Assembly (NCBI RefSeq): GCF_026130175.1
Contig: NZ_JAIGNI010000048.1
Location: 1 to 45,003 of the forward strand
Length of the DNA: 45,003 nucleotides
Source: Lyngbya sp. CCAP 1446/10
GTDB lineage: Bacteria > Cyanobacteriota > Cyanobacteriia > Cyanobacteriales > Microcoleaceae
Direction: 5' to 3'
Shown here: piece by piece, positions 16,155 to 23,927 of the stretch
Numbering within the stretch: position 1 is the first letter of the stretch
Layout of the letters: each line of letters opens with the position of its first letter
Notes under the pieces: model-generated
What the model was told of the DNA's origin: nothing
Seen by the model: only the letters and a program-made list of their open reading frames with translations
Databases searched by the model: none
Position numbers and translations under genes: made by a program

Positions 16155-17170
16155 GCTGCTTCTCTCACCTTGGCTACTATAACTGTCATGTCATCGCGAG
16201 TGCGTTTGAAGTCCCGGTAGAGCACGGCTGCGATTAAAGCAGGATGTCGGGAGGCTAAACCCGGATAGCGGTTTAAATTCCACTGCGTCGCCAAACCGTC
16301 GGAGTGCATGATGAGTAGGGACTGCTGCGACCAAGGATAGACAAATTCTGCTACTTTTCGCATCATATGTCCAACTGTGCCATTGTAGGAAACCATGCTA
16401 CGGGTTTGGTTATCTGTGACCACTACACCGGTGATGTTGCCAATTCCGGCAAAACAAACAGTTTGTTGGGTAGGATCTATTTGGGCGATCGCCGCAGCCG
16501 CTCCTCTGGTATTTTTTAAAGCAGCGTGCGCCTTCTCTAAAATTGCTTTCGGCCCGAGTTTGGCGTTTTCCTCAAATACCCGCACTGCTTCGCCAGACGC
16601 TTCCTGGGCCAAATCCCCGTAGCCGAGCCCGTCTGCAACTAAGATCAGGTTTTTGTCAAGGTGATTTTCTGCCGCCCACGAATCCCCGCAAATTTGCTCT
16701 CCTGCTTTCGGTAAGTGGATAACCCCTAATTCTAAATAATTGCTGTTTTGAAAGGCTTCCCGGCTATTTTGGGTAGGTTCCACCCGCGCTAATAAGGCTG
16801 TCCCCAGTTTTGGTACAGAATGAATATCAAAAAAAGTAGAGAGGCGTTTAATTGCCCCCAGTCCAGTTCCAGGGCTTCCCGCTGTAGAAAAACCGTCCCG
16901 CATACACAGCGCGACATTTGCCATTCCTTGGCCCCGGTCTAGCGCTACTATTTCAATGCTATATCCTGCCGCTGTTTTTAATGTTCGCAGCAAAAGTTCT
17001 CCTTCGCGACCGTGTTTGACCAGGTTTTTTGCTGCTTCGGTGGTAACAATTGCCACTTTACCGCGATCGGTCTCATTAAATCCGACTTCGGTCGCTAGGG
17101 CGACTGCGATTCGGCGCGCTTCTCCCACTTGACTTTCTTCTGTTACGGGCAGGGCTACGGCATCTATCAT
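16151..17170 (-). CDS. Anti-sigma-type ATPase fused to PP2C/SpoIIE phosphatase (RsbX-like)
   Basis: 339 residues. Residues 1-135 are a GHKL ATPase (N-box TTEAAKNLVKH, DRGQGM, GTGLGAIKRL). Residues about 145-338 are a SpoIIE/PP2C-type Ser/Thr phosphatase (GVIHLPKAGEQICGDSW, LILVADGLGYGDLA, VCFAGIGNI, LLIMHSDGLATQW, DDMTVIVAKV). The metal-binding Asp positions (GDSW, ADGLG, SDG, DDMT) are present. By analogy with RsbX it would dephosphorylate RsbR and RsbS and reset the stressosome. The upstream rsbT-like gene ends 298 bp away. Downstream, the stop overlaps the kinase start. Confidence 0.9.
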   Translation of the reverse strand: MIDAVALPVTEESQVGEARRIAVALATEVGFNETDRGKVAIVTTEAAKNLVKHGREGELLLRTLKTAAGYSIEIVALDRGQGMANVALCMRDGFSTAGSPGTGLGAIKRLSTFFDIHSVPKLGTALLARVEPTQNSREAFQNSNYLELGVIHLPKAGEQICGDSWAAENHLDKNLILVADGLGYGDLAQEASGEAVRVFEENAKLGPKAILEKAHAALKNTRGAAAAIAQIDPTQQTVCFAGIGNITGVVVTDNQTRSMVSYNGTVGHMMRKVAEFVYPWSQQSLLIMHSDGLATQWNLNRYPGLASRHPALIAAVLYRDFKRTRDDMTVIVAKVREAA

Positions 17171-17211
17171 TATTTTATAGTTCTAATCTTAAGCTGGCGC
17201 GCATTTAAAAA

Positions 17212-17284
17212 GTCATTAGTCATCAGTCATTGGGCATTGGGCATTGGGCATTGGGCATTGGGCATTGAGCATTGGTCATTGGTC
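17212..17284. repeat. CATTGGG heptamer array
   Basis: About five exact GGGCATT units within 17226-17263, flanked by degenerate ones (GTCATTAGTCATCAGTCATT and GAGCATTGGTCATTGG). It lies between the RsbT-like and PP2C genes, immediately upstream (in the transcription sense) of the PP2C start at 17170. Confidence 0.85.
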
Positions 17285-17287
17285 TGA

Positions 17288-17356
17288 TTGCATAAATCTG
17301 TGATTAATTGCGAAACCGCAGATGCAACGCAAATGCAACACAGATAATTTTAAGAT
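17288..17356 (+). repeat. Dispersed TTGCATAAATC repeat, third copy
   Basis: TTGCATAAATCTGTGATTAA, then GAAACCGCAGAT and ACAGATAATTTTAAG, matching copies at 660-855 and 14486-14565. It sits between the CATTGGG array and the end of the RsbT-like gene. Confidence 0.65.
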
Positions 17357-17468
17357 AATTTGCGACTTTGGCAAGAGGTATATTAGTTACAAAAAAGCAG
17401 TCAAGCGTGAATATTTCCCCCCTCTCCCCATCTCCCAATTTCCCAATCTCCCCTTCTCCCCATCTTCC

Positions 17469-17867
17469 TCACCGCCAGCGGACGATCGCAATTTTAGTCC
17501 CCTTACCCACTTTGGAAACAATCTCAAATTCGTGCATCAACCGCTTGGAACCACTCAGCCCCAAACCCAAACCGTGATTAGAAGTATAACCGTCAGTCAT
17601 TGCCAATTCGATGTCTGGAATTCCCGGGCCATTGTCTTCAAATATCAGCCGCAGCCCTTTGCGGCTGCCTAATTGGAGCGTTTCGAGAGTTACAGTTCCC
17701 CCTTTACCGTAGTCTACAGTATTGCGGGCGAGTTCGCTAGCTGCGGTAACGATTTTCGTTTGGTCTAATAAACCGAATCCCATTGCTATAGCCCAAGCTC
17801 GCACTTGCTGTCGGACGTGGACTATATCGGATGACGATCGGATTTCTAGTGTCTCACGTTTTGACAT
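17469..17867 (-). CDS. rsbT: RsbT-like serine kinase / anti-sigma regulatory ATPase
   Basis: 132 residues, the usual size for RsbT. Motifs: N-box TAASELARNTVDYG (about 42-55), G1 box EDNGPGIPD, G2 box NHGLGLGLSGSKRLM. In the Bacillus stressosome RsbT phosphorylates RsbS and RsbR and, once released, activates the next partner. It follows the RsbS-like gene (270-bp gap) and precedes the ATPase-PP2C fusion on the same strand. Its sequence is close to the N-terminal domains of the two downstream proteins, suggesting they arose by duplication and fusion. Confidence 0.88.
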   Translation of the reverse strand: MSKRETLEIRSSSDIVHVRQQVRAWAIAMGFGLLDQTKIVTAASELARNTVDYGKGGTVTLETLQLGSRKGLRLIFEDNGPGIPDIELAMTDGYTSNHGLGLGLSGSKRLMHEFEIVSKVGKGTKIAIVRWR

Positions 17868-18137
17868 GGCTACTGTACCAAAATAGAACTTCTCCCCAAA
17901 ATATAGGACTTACACTCGTCAACTTAGTTTCTCCTAATAGGACTTACGCACTTACTACGATTTTTTCTCAATAGAGAACATAGTGAAGCAATTTCAAACC
18001 CTTGATTTAACCCTCTTGAGTGCGCAAGCCCTGTCCTAAGAAATCTTCAGTTTGTCAACAAGGTACCTACAAACAAACTCGGTTTTTTTACTGTCTGTGC
18101 ATCAGTCAGGGGACAATTAATCGACTGTTTACGATCG

Positions 18138-18506
18138 CTAGTCAGGAGAGAAACCCAAGGATTTTCTCAACAAAATCATGCCTTTTTCAACGCTTAAAGC
18201 TGTGCGAACTCCTGTCAGGGAAAGCCCCAATTCAACGAGCGTAATAGCAACCGCTGGCTGCATCCCGACCACAACTGTTTCCGCATCTAAAATTCGCGAC
18301 ATACTAGCGATATTGTTGATAATGCGACCGATAAAAGAATCAACTATTTCAAGGGAAGAGATTTCAATTAACACACCTTTAACACCTGTTTTGACGATGC
18401 GGTTCGTCAGGTCATCTTGCAATGTCATTGCTAAGCGATCGTGCATATCCACTTGAATTGTTACTAGCAAAAATTCTCCCATTTGAAGTATCGGTATTCG
18501 TTCCAC
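18138..18506 (-). CDS. rsbS: RsbS-like STAS-domain stressosome scaffold
   Basis: 122 residues consisting of one STAS domain. It starts at a GTG with a weak AGGTG upstream. IPILQMGEFLLVTIQVDMHD at the N-terminus and EISSLEIVDSFIGRII (about 48-63) match RsbS. Ser57 in VDSFIGR corresponds to the Ser phosphorylated by RsbT in Bacillus RsbS (family knowledge). It starts 55 bp after the RsbR-like gene, so the two are probably cotranscribed. Stressosome complexes are cytoplasmic icosahedral-like assemblies of RsbR and RsbS. Confidence 0.92.
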   Translation of the reverse strand: MERIPILQMGEFLLVTIQVDMHDRLAMTLQDDLTNRIVKTGVKGVLIEISSLEIVDSFIGRIINNIASMSRILDAETVVVGMQPAVAITLVELGLSLTGVRTALSVEKGMILLRKSLGFSPD

Positions 18507-18561
18507 AAATTCACCTACTTGCTAACATTTACTTGAGTTGTCATGTCAGAGTGCAATATTT

Positions 18562-19431
18562 TTATGTTTCCTCTTTAATATTTTTTATAGTTAAACCTTG
18601 GCGCTGCAACGCGACTTTAAAAGCATCTGCTAAAGTAGCTTTTGTGAGAATATCCTGCAAGTCAACTCCCAAGTGAACTATGGTTTGAGCTATTTGCGGG
18701 CGAATGCCACTGATGATGCACTCAGTACCCATTAAACGGGCGGCGGCGACAGTTTTTAATAAATGTTGAGCAACTAAAGTGTCAACAGTCGGCACGCCTG
18801 TAATGTCTAAAATCGCAAATTCTGAGCCGGTTTCCATGATTTCCTGCAACAGAGTTTCCATGACTATTTGAGTGCGGGCACTGTCGAGAGTCCCGATCAT
18901 GGGTAAAGCGAGAATGCCTTGCCAAAGTTTGACTACGGGTGTTGACAATTCGAGCATTTCTTGCTGCTGGCGTTCGATGACTTCTTCGCGAGCTTTGAGA
19001 AAAATTTCTGTCACCCAAAGGCCGAGCTGGTCTAATAAACTGGTGGAAAGCCACAGTTGTTCGACAAGTGCGTCGCGGTTTTGTGTCAGTTCGCGACAAA
19101 GCCGATCGAACAAAGGCTTTTTGAAGCATAAAATGAAACTCGCTATCTCTGAGGGAGTAAAGCCTCTCTGAACGCGCGATCGCGAAACTTCTGCTAGCAG
19201 CAGCCGCATATTTTCCCATTCGGGTGTCTGGATGTCGCTAAAGTTACCGTGCCCCACTGCAATGTGGAGCAATTGCAGGAACTCTTGACACTCAGACCGC
19301 AATTCTTTGGCTCTCATCAAGTCGTCCCGCCGCAGCCCGGTATTTTGCAGTTCTTTGAGCCAGTCTGCTAGTAGCTCTGCTTTGTGTCTTTCTAAGATTT
19401 CCGCAATCGTGTTATTGCTTGTGAGTTCCAT
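18562..19431 (-). CDS. RsbR-like stressosome sensor (N-terminal RsbRD domain + STAS)
   Basis: 289 residues. The N-terminal helical sensor (about 1-150; LERHKAELLADWLKELQ, FTPSEIASFILCFKKPLFD) resembles the RsbRD-type N-domain rather than the haem-free globin fold of Bacillus RsbRA. The STAS domain spans about 163-289: LALPMIGTLDSARTQIVME, LDITGVPTVDTLVAQHLLKT, GIRPQIAQTIVHLGVD. Thr218 in the VDT motif corresponds to the phosphorylated Thr of RsbR proteins. The start is supported by an AGGAG nine bases upstream. It is the first gene of the module and the only sensor in it. Confidence 0.92.
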   Translation of the reverse strand: MELTSNNTIAEILERHKAELLADWLKELQNTGLRRDDLMRAKELRSECQEFLQLLHIAVGHGNFSDIQTPEWENMRLLLAEVSRSRVQRGFTPSEIASFILCFKKPLFDRLCRELTQNRDALVEQLWLSTSLLDQLGLWVTEIFLKAREEVIERQQQEMLELSTPVVKLWQGILALPMIGTLDSARTQIVMETLLQEIMETGSEFAILDITGVPTVDTLVAQHLLKTVAAARLMGTECIISGIRPQIAQTIVHLGVDLQDILTKATLADAFKVALQRQGLTIKNIKEET

Positions 19432-19437
19432 TGAAAT

Positions 19438-19447
19438 TATCTCCTGT
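19438..19447 (-). promoter_or_regulatory. Shine-Dalgarno of the RsbR-like gene
   Basis: On the minus strand AACAGGAGAT precedes the ATG at 19431 with normal spacing. This is the strongest ribosome site in the module, where the other genes start with GTG or have weak sites. Confidence 0.7.
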
Positions 19448-19548
19448 TTCGCAATTGGGATGAAGTTGTACGAGCGATCGCACCAAGCGTATTTTTTGAT
19501 GAGCCAAATTCTGAGTTTAGCTCACTGTTTGCTGTTTGTGATCGAGGG

Positions 19549-20043
19549 TTAAGTACCTAACTGCAAAATGCGTTTGACGAGCGCGCTGGTAGAACTGGGA
19601 ACTTCTATTTCGATCAAGGAAATCTTGCCGCCTCCGGCGATAACCGCCGGTGCTTCCGGCAAAGTTTCGAGTTGATAGTCGCCTCCTTTAACATAAATAT
19701 CTGGCTTCAGGATACTTATCAGTTTAGTTGCTGTAATCTCGGAAAAAATTACTACCGCGTCTACTGGTTTGAGGGCAGCTAACACTTCGGCTCGCTGATT
19801 TTCCGGTACGATCGGGCGGGGTGGCAATCCCGGCTGTTGCGGTTTGATAGCTTGCACGCTAGCGTCGCTATTCAAACCCACCACGAGCGATCGCCCCAAA
19901 GCTTTTGCAGCCTGCAAATAGCGAACATGGCCCGCGTGCAGGATATCGAAGCAGCCATTAGTAAACACGATCGGACGCCAATTGTCCGGATCGGATGCGA
20001 TCGATCTTTCAAGTTCTCCCAACGTGTAAACACCCGAAATCAT
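19549..20043 (-). CDS. HldE C-terminal-type nucleotidyltransferase (ADP-heptose synthase, RfaE2-like)
   Basis: About 164 residues from the chosen ATG. IVFTNGCFDILHAGHVRYL is the cytidylyltransferase-fold signature with the HxGH-type motif, and PDIYVKGGDY and VPSSTSALVKRI are family motifs. It corresponds to the stand-alone nucleotidyltransferase domain (RfaE domain II) that joins heptose-1-phosphate to AMP; no kinase domain I is attached. The frame is open to an ATG at 20118, but those 25 extra residues (FFARMIHRRAIFLVM) lack similarity to the family, and no Shine-Dalgarno decides the start. It could also serve another sugar-phosphate. Confidence 0.88.
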   Translation of the reverse strand: MISGVYTLGELERSIASDPDNWRPIVFTNGCFDILHAGHVRYLQAAKALGRSLVVGLNSDASVQAIKPQQPGLPPRPIVPENQRAEVLAALKPVDAVVIFSEITATKLISILKPDIYVKGGDYQLETLPEAPAVIAGGGKISLIEIEVPSSTSALVKRILQLGT

Positions 20044-20652
20044 TGCAGTCATGACTAAAAAAATTGCACGGCGATGAATCATCCTAGCAAAAAATGTAAA
20101 ATCTTGCACCTTTGCCATTGCACAATCGAACGCTCAAGCTGTTAATAATTAATAGTTGGCAATTAGTAATTGGTAATTAGTAATTGTTCACTTTTAAGGA
20201 GGAAGCAACAAACAAGAATGCCCTTCGGCTGCGCTTTCCGGCAAACAGAAAGAAAAAGGGAGAAATAGCTACTCCTGTATCTGTCCTCCCACCAAAAAAC
20301 CGATACTTGCTTTCCCACAGTCGCCATCCGGCCAAAATTTGAGACCAAGAGTTCAAACTCCCAGATTCATCTATGGAGTAATAACATTTGCGATTTGCGA
20401 TTTGCGGTTGGCGACGAGGAATAACTTATTCGCTATGGGTTCGAGCATGAGCCGACAGTTGCATTGTTTTTGGCAATAGGTATACATCTTAAAGCGAAAA
20501 TGGAAAATCTCAAATCGACTGACTGCCGTGTTGTGCAGTTGGTAATTGGAGGTTCAAAAGATTGGGAAACAATTATTTCTTTCAGCTCTCTGTGAGATCA
20601 ATTACTATAAGACAGGGGATTTTATGCCACGCCATCTGGCAGGCGGGAGATA

Positions 20653-20739
20653 TATAGCCTTTCGAGCTCTCATATGAGGTACTATCCGGCATAGGGCATA
20701 GGGCATAGGGCTATCCTCACTTTTTTGAGAACCGCTATA
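20653..20739. mobile_element. MITE-like inverted-repeat element, copy 1
   Basis: The left arm TATAGCCTTTCGAG...TGAGGTA and right arm CTATCCTCACTTTTTTGAG..CGCTATA are imperfect inverted repeats matching the arms of the element at 21288-21389. Its centre is a CATAGGG heptamer array (20690-20711, three units). No coding capacity. Confidence 0.6.
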
Positions 20740-20863
20740 GGGGGTGAAACCCACCTAAACCTTACCCTCCTATGTCTATTATTTCTCGCACTGCCAGGGA
20801 AGGGAAAGCTAGTTAAAAGCTGTAGCCACAAGCGTGCAGAACCATCTGTGCGCTGCCCCCTCA

Positions 20864-20883
20864 CGGGGGCCCGTGGGTGAGTG
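20864..20883. other. Strong GC hairpin
   Basis: CTCACGGGGGCCCGTG followed by GGTGAG. CACGGG pairs with CCCGTG and the flanks CTCAC/GTGAG extend the stem. There is no T run on either strand, so it is not a typical terminator. It may belong to a structured RNA. Confidence 0.5.
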
Positions 20884-21287
20884 CTATCTTGACAAATCTT
20901 CACAGCCGCCGCCTCTAGGGCGCAGCCTCCTGTGTCAAAGTCTGCATACATCGTGCAGCAACTCCGATCGACTGGTGTGGCAATCGCAGCCTGTGAAAAC
21001 TGGGAGGAAAGTTGAGGCGATTACCCGATCGAGCTATTTTGGTGGAAAATAACGTAAAGTACCAACCTGCGCCAGCCTCTGGTTGGGGCTTCCAAAATCA
21101 TCAAATGGGGGACGGTTTGATTCGTCTTTCGTCTGCGGAGTTTCCCATCTCAACAGCCATTTTCAAATTCAGCACTGCTGTTTCCACAGATTCGGGACTT
21201 AACCTCTGGGATGCTGTGGCGCCGGCCACGCGATGGCTGCCCCCAAGCGAAGCAATCAGTGAGGAAGAGCAATTGAGCGCTCTCACC

Positions 21288-21389
21288 AGTTATAGCGGTT
21301 CTCAGATAAATGAGGTATGCAGAAACCCTGTATTGTCAAGCTTTCCAGGTCAAAATTCATACCTCACCTTTTTGAGAAAGGCTATAACT
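21288..21389. mobile_element. MITE-like inverted-repeat element, copy 2
   Basis: 102 bp with 32-bp imperfect terminal inverted repeats: AGTTATAGCGGTTCTCAGA...TGAGGTATG (21288-21319) against 21358-21389, whose complement reads AGTTATAGCCTTTCTCAAA...TGAGGTATG. The core is 38 bp and non-coding. It ends 53 bp before the ATG of the HpsJ-like gene. Confidence 0.75.
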
Positions 21390-21442
21390 CATTAAACAAA
21401 ATGTCGTTCAATCTAACGCTGTAGAATTATCTCACAGGAATT

Positions 21443-22273
21443 ATGAAAGCAACTAACAGCCGTCAATTTTCTTCAGTAGCTGCTCGCACTCTCAAAGTAG
21501 TCGGGATTATCTTGATTCTCTCTGCCTTGCTTGACTGCATTGTTCTGTCGCTGCCGGGAGAAATCTCCGATATGAGCAATCGAGGCTGGCAGCTTGCCGC
21601 AGCAACTCAGATAGTTGATAGGGGTATTATTCCTTTGATGGGTATCGCCCTGCTAATGACGGGCTTTTGGGTGGACAGCAGCAGCGGAGTCTCTATTGAG
21701 CGGCGTAATGTTTGGGTTGACTTGCGATTCTGGGCCCTGTTGATTTCCAGCTTTTTAGGGCTAATTTACCTATTGCTGGTTCCCGTTCATCTTAACAATA
21801 CTCGTTTGGAACTCAAGGATAATCTGGCTCAAGTCGAGAAAGAAGCCGGACAAGCCGAAACTCAACTAGAAGGGCAAATTAAAAGTGAGCAGTTTAAAGC
21901 TCAGGTAGAACAGCTCAAAAGCCAGCGCCGCAGCCAGATAGGCGCCCTGCTGCAAGATAACGGGAAGCTGCAAGAAGCACTCAAGAGTCCAGATGTTCCC
22001 AAGGAATTGAAAGCTGTGCTTCAGGAGTCGAAAAATGACCCGAAAGCCCTCGACAAGTTCCTAGAACAGCAAGCCCAAGAACTGCCAAATCAAGCTCGCA
22101 ACGAGATTCGCACCCGCAAGCAACAAAAAGAGAAAGAATTGAGAACTCGATCGAGAAATTCGAGTTTGCAGACAGGAATCAACAGTTTGCTGTTGGCCAT
22201 CGGCTACATTACTGTTGGTTGGACTGGACTCCGAAGTATGGGAATTCTGCGGTTCGGCCACCGCAAAAATTGA
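21443..22273 (+). CDS. hpsJ: HpsJ-like hormogonium polysaccharide membrane protein
   Basis: 276 residues. TM helices lie at about 16-38, 55-75 and 92-112, followed by a long coiled coil (about 118-225; LKDNLAQVEKEAGQAETQLE, many Gln/Lys/Glu heptads) and a last TM (about 235-255). The motifs LKVVGIILILSALLDCIVLS and QLAAATQIVDRGIIPLMGIA match what I remember of the HpsJ family, which in Nostoc punctiforme is linked to hormogonium polysaccharide and gliding. The hpsABC cluster and an HpsE-like glycosyltransferase in the window support this. The start has AGGA upstream (CACAGGAATTATG). A MITE lies 53 bp upstream. Confidence 0.75.
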   Translation: MKATNSRQFSSVAARTLKVVGIILILSALLDCIVLSLPGEISDMSNRGWQLAAATQIVDRGIIPLMGIALLMTGFWVDSSSGVSIERRNVWVDLRFWALLISSFLGLIYLLLVPVHLNNTRLELKDNLAQVEKEAGQAETQLEGQIKSEQFKAQVEQLKSQRRSQIGALLQDNGKLQEALKSPDVPKELKAVLQESKNDPKALDKFLEQQAQELPNQARNEIRTRKQQKEKELRTRSRNSSLQTGINSLLLAIGYITVGWTGLRSMGILRFGHRKN

Positions 22274-22467
22274 CCTGCGCCAGCCCCTAGAACCCGTAAG
22301 TCAAGATATCTTGCGAGAAATACTTAATCTGCTGAACATAGCAACCGCGCCTGGCAGTTACGACCTTATTAATGACTGAAGCCATTGATTTTCTTGCATT
22401 TTCACATCGACTTCTTCCCGGTTTCTGCCCAACGCAGGGCGTTAATCCCCTCGCGTAGTCGAAGAGC

Positions 22468-22646
22468 CTTCTTCCTTCTTCCTGATGACTAATGACTGAT
22501 GACTGGAGACAATGACTGATGACTAATGACTGATGACCAATGACTGATGACCAATGACTGATGACCAATGACTGATGACCAATGACTGATGACCAATGAC
22601 TGATGACCAATGACTGATGACCAATGACTTCTTCCTTCTTCCTTCT
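22468..22646. repeat. Compound heptamer/14-mer array upstream of the glycosyltransferase gene
   Basis: Three blocks: TTCTTCC units (22468-22482), then a long TGATGAC(C/T)AATGAC 14-mer array (22483-22629, about eight near-identical units toward the 3' side), then TTCTTCC units again (22629-22646). The 14-mer is two diverged heptamers, so the whole 180 bp keeps a 7-bp period. It ends 30 bp before the ATG at 22677. Confidence 0.88.
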
Positions 22647-22676
22647 GCTATAGTTTGCCCTTACTGAAAGCTGGGA

Positions 22677-23594
22677 ATGTTCTCAATTTATATTCTGACT
22701 TACAACGAAGAGATTGATATCGCCGCTTGCATAGAATCGGCAATGCTTTGTGACGATATCATTGTAGTTGATTCTTTCAGCAGCGATCGCACCCTTGACA
22801 TTGTTCATAACTATCCGGTGCAAACAGTGCAGCACCGCTTTGAAACTCACGGACGCCAGCGGACTTGGATGCTCAAAGAAGTAGAATGCAAGTACGAATG
22901 GGTTTATATCCTCGAAGCTGACGAGCGGATGACGCCTGCACTGTTTGCTGAATGCTTAAAGGCGATCGTAAGTCAAGAATATATCGGTTATTACGTAGCT
23001 GAAAAAGTAATATTTATGGAGCGCTGGATTCGTCGCAGCACTCAATATCCCCGCTATCAAATGCGCCTATTTCGCAAAGACCAAGTGTGGTTTACTGATT
23101 ACGGTCACACTGAACGGGAAGTCTGCAATGGGCCTACTCACTTTTTGAAGGAAACTTACCCTCACTATACTTGCAGCAAAGGTCTTTCCCGCTGGATTGA
23201 AAAGCACAACCGCTACTCGACTGACGAAGCAGCCGAAACTTTGCGTCAATTAGAAGCGGGCAAGGTGAATTGGTGGGATTTAGTATTTGGCGCCTCGGAG
23301 GTGGAAAGGCGGCGCGCTTTGAAAGATTTTTCTTTGCGCTTGCCTTTGCGGCCAGTCGTGCGCTTTTTCTATATGTATATTTTACTCGGCGGATTTCTTG
23401 ACGGTCAAGCGGGATTGGCTTGGTGCACGCTACAAGCTTTTTACGAATATCTAATTTTGCTCAAAGTGTGGGAAATGAAACATATGCCACTGCCAAATTT
23501 AGACGCAGTGGAGGAACAGTCTATTTCGGAAGTAATAACAGTTGAGCCGTCTAAAGTTTCATCTAATATTTGTGCGTCGGATACTCGTAGTTGA
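22677..23594 (+). CDS. hpsE: Family 2 glycosyltransferase, HpsE/WaaE-like
   Basis: 305 residues. The GT-A fold N-terminus FSIYILTYNEEIDIAACIES, DDIIVVDSFSSDRT and the metal-binding EADERM motif (EADE in place of DXD) resemble WaaE/KdtX-type lipopolysaccharide core glucosyltransferases. RRSTQYPRYQMRLFRKDQVW and YGHTEREV follow, and a membrane-associated amphipathic segment lies at about 225-265. I recall this type as HpsE in hormogonium polysaccharide clusters; the nearby HpsJ gene agrees, but the symbol is tentative. The last about 25 residues are a variable tail. No Shine-Dalgarno; the 5' flank is a heptamer array. Confidence 0.75.
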   Translation: MFSIYILTYNEEIDIAACIESAMLCDDIIVVDSFSSDRTLDIVHNYPVQTVQHRFETHGRQRTWMLKEVECKYEWVYILEADERMTPALFAECLKAIVSQEYIGYYVAEKVIFMERWIRRSTQYPRYQMRLFRKDQVWFTDYGHTEREVCNGPTHFLKETYPHYTCSKGLSRWIEKHNRYSTDEAAETLRQLEAGKVNWWDLVFGASEVERRRALKDFSLRLPLRPVVRFFYMYILLGGFLDGQAGLAWCTLQAFYEYLILLKVWEMKHMPLPNLDAVEEQSISEVITVEPSKVSSNICASDTRS

Positions 23595-23624
23595 AAATTG
23601 GGAATTGGGAATTGGGAATTGTTG
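23594..23624. repeat. GGGAATT heptamer array
   Basis: Four units of ATTGGGA directly after (and overlapping by one base) the stop of the glycosyltransferase gene. Confidence 0.8.
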
Positions 23625-23762
23625 GGCGGAATGAAACGGAGGGTTGTTTTTTCACGGGGCCGGCGTATAAGGTGCGTCGCCATGAGATTTGCGATTGAAT
23701 GCCAGAGATTAAAAATGGCTACAAACCCTACGATTACTGTTACATATTTTTTGAGAAATGGT

Positions 23763-23792
23763 ATAAAATCTAAAATCTAAAATCTAAAATTC
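23763..23792. repeat. CTAAAAT heptamer array
   Basis: Four units of ATAAAATCT/CTAAAAT type in the convergent spacer before glgB. A relative occurs at 28711-28750. Confidence 0.8.
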
Positions 23793-23835
23793 TGTAAGTT
23801 CCGTTAAGAATATGCGACACAGGAAAACAGAAGAA

Positions 23836-23864
23836 AAACCCGGTTTCTTGGAGAAACCGGGTTT
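23836..23864. terminator. Perfect 13-bp stem, probable bidirectional terminator
   Basis: AAACCCGGTTTCT, loop TGG, then AGAAACCGGGTTT: thirteen paired bases with a three-base loop. A and T runs flank the GC core on both strands, so it can end transcripts of both the glycosyltransferase (+) and glgB (-), whose 3' ends face each other here. The same AAACCCGGTTTC motif is common in cyanobacterial spacers, so it may also be a dispersed repeat. Confidence 0.65.
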
Positions 23865-23927
23865 CTGAATACCCTCAAAGTTTGAAGTTTAATCAAGTTT
23901 TGATTGTTAACTCAAAACTCTCACAAC

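Larger units (their letters stand above)
20119..21442. other. 1.3-kb repeat-rich intergenic region without a convincing gene
   Basis: Contains a TTAGTAA/TTGGTAA heptamer-like array (20142-20187), GCGATTT repeats (20390-20407) and two related inverted-repeat elements (20653-20739, 21288-21389). It also has a strong GC hairpin (20864-20883) and CCAACC...GGTTGG arms (21062-21086). Short ORFs exist on both strands but start at TTG, lack similarity and run into repeats. An untranslated RNA at about 20750-21060 is possible; I do not recognise 6S, SRP, RNase P or tmRNA signatures. Confidence 0.5.

Noticed and set aside
20430..20470. tRNA-like GGGTTCGAG sequence
   Set aside because: No acceptor or anticodon stem can be built around it.
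20682..20951. Open frame of 89 codons on the minus strand
   Set aside because: Ends in the CATAGGG heptamer array and the MITE arm; composition is not protein-like.
21012..21395. Open frame of 127 codons on the plus strand
   Set aside because: Starts at TTG, has no Shine-Dalgarno or recognised similarity, and its last third is translated from the inverted-repeat element at 21288-21389.
22287..22610. Minus-strand frame with a periodic SHWSSVIGHQSLVI pattern
   Set aside because: It is only the translation of the 14-mer tandem repeat; there is no gene signal.
22483..22629. Possible CRISPR array
   Set aside because: A pure 14-bp tandem repeat with no spacers.
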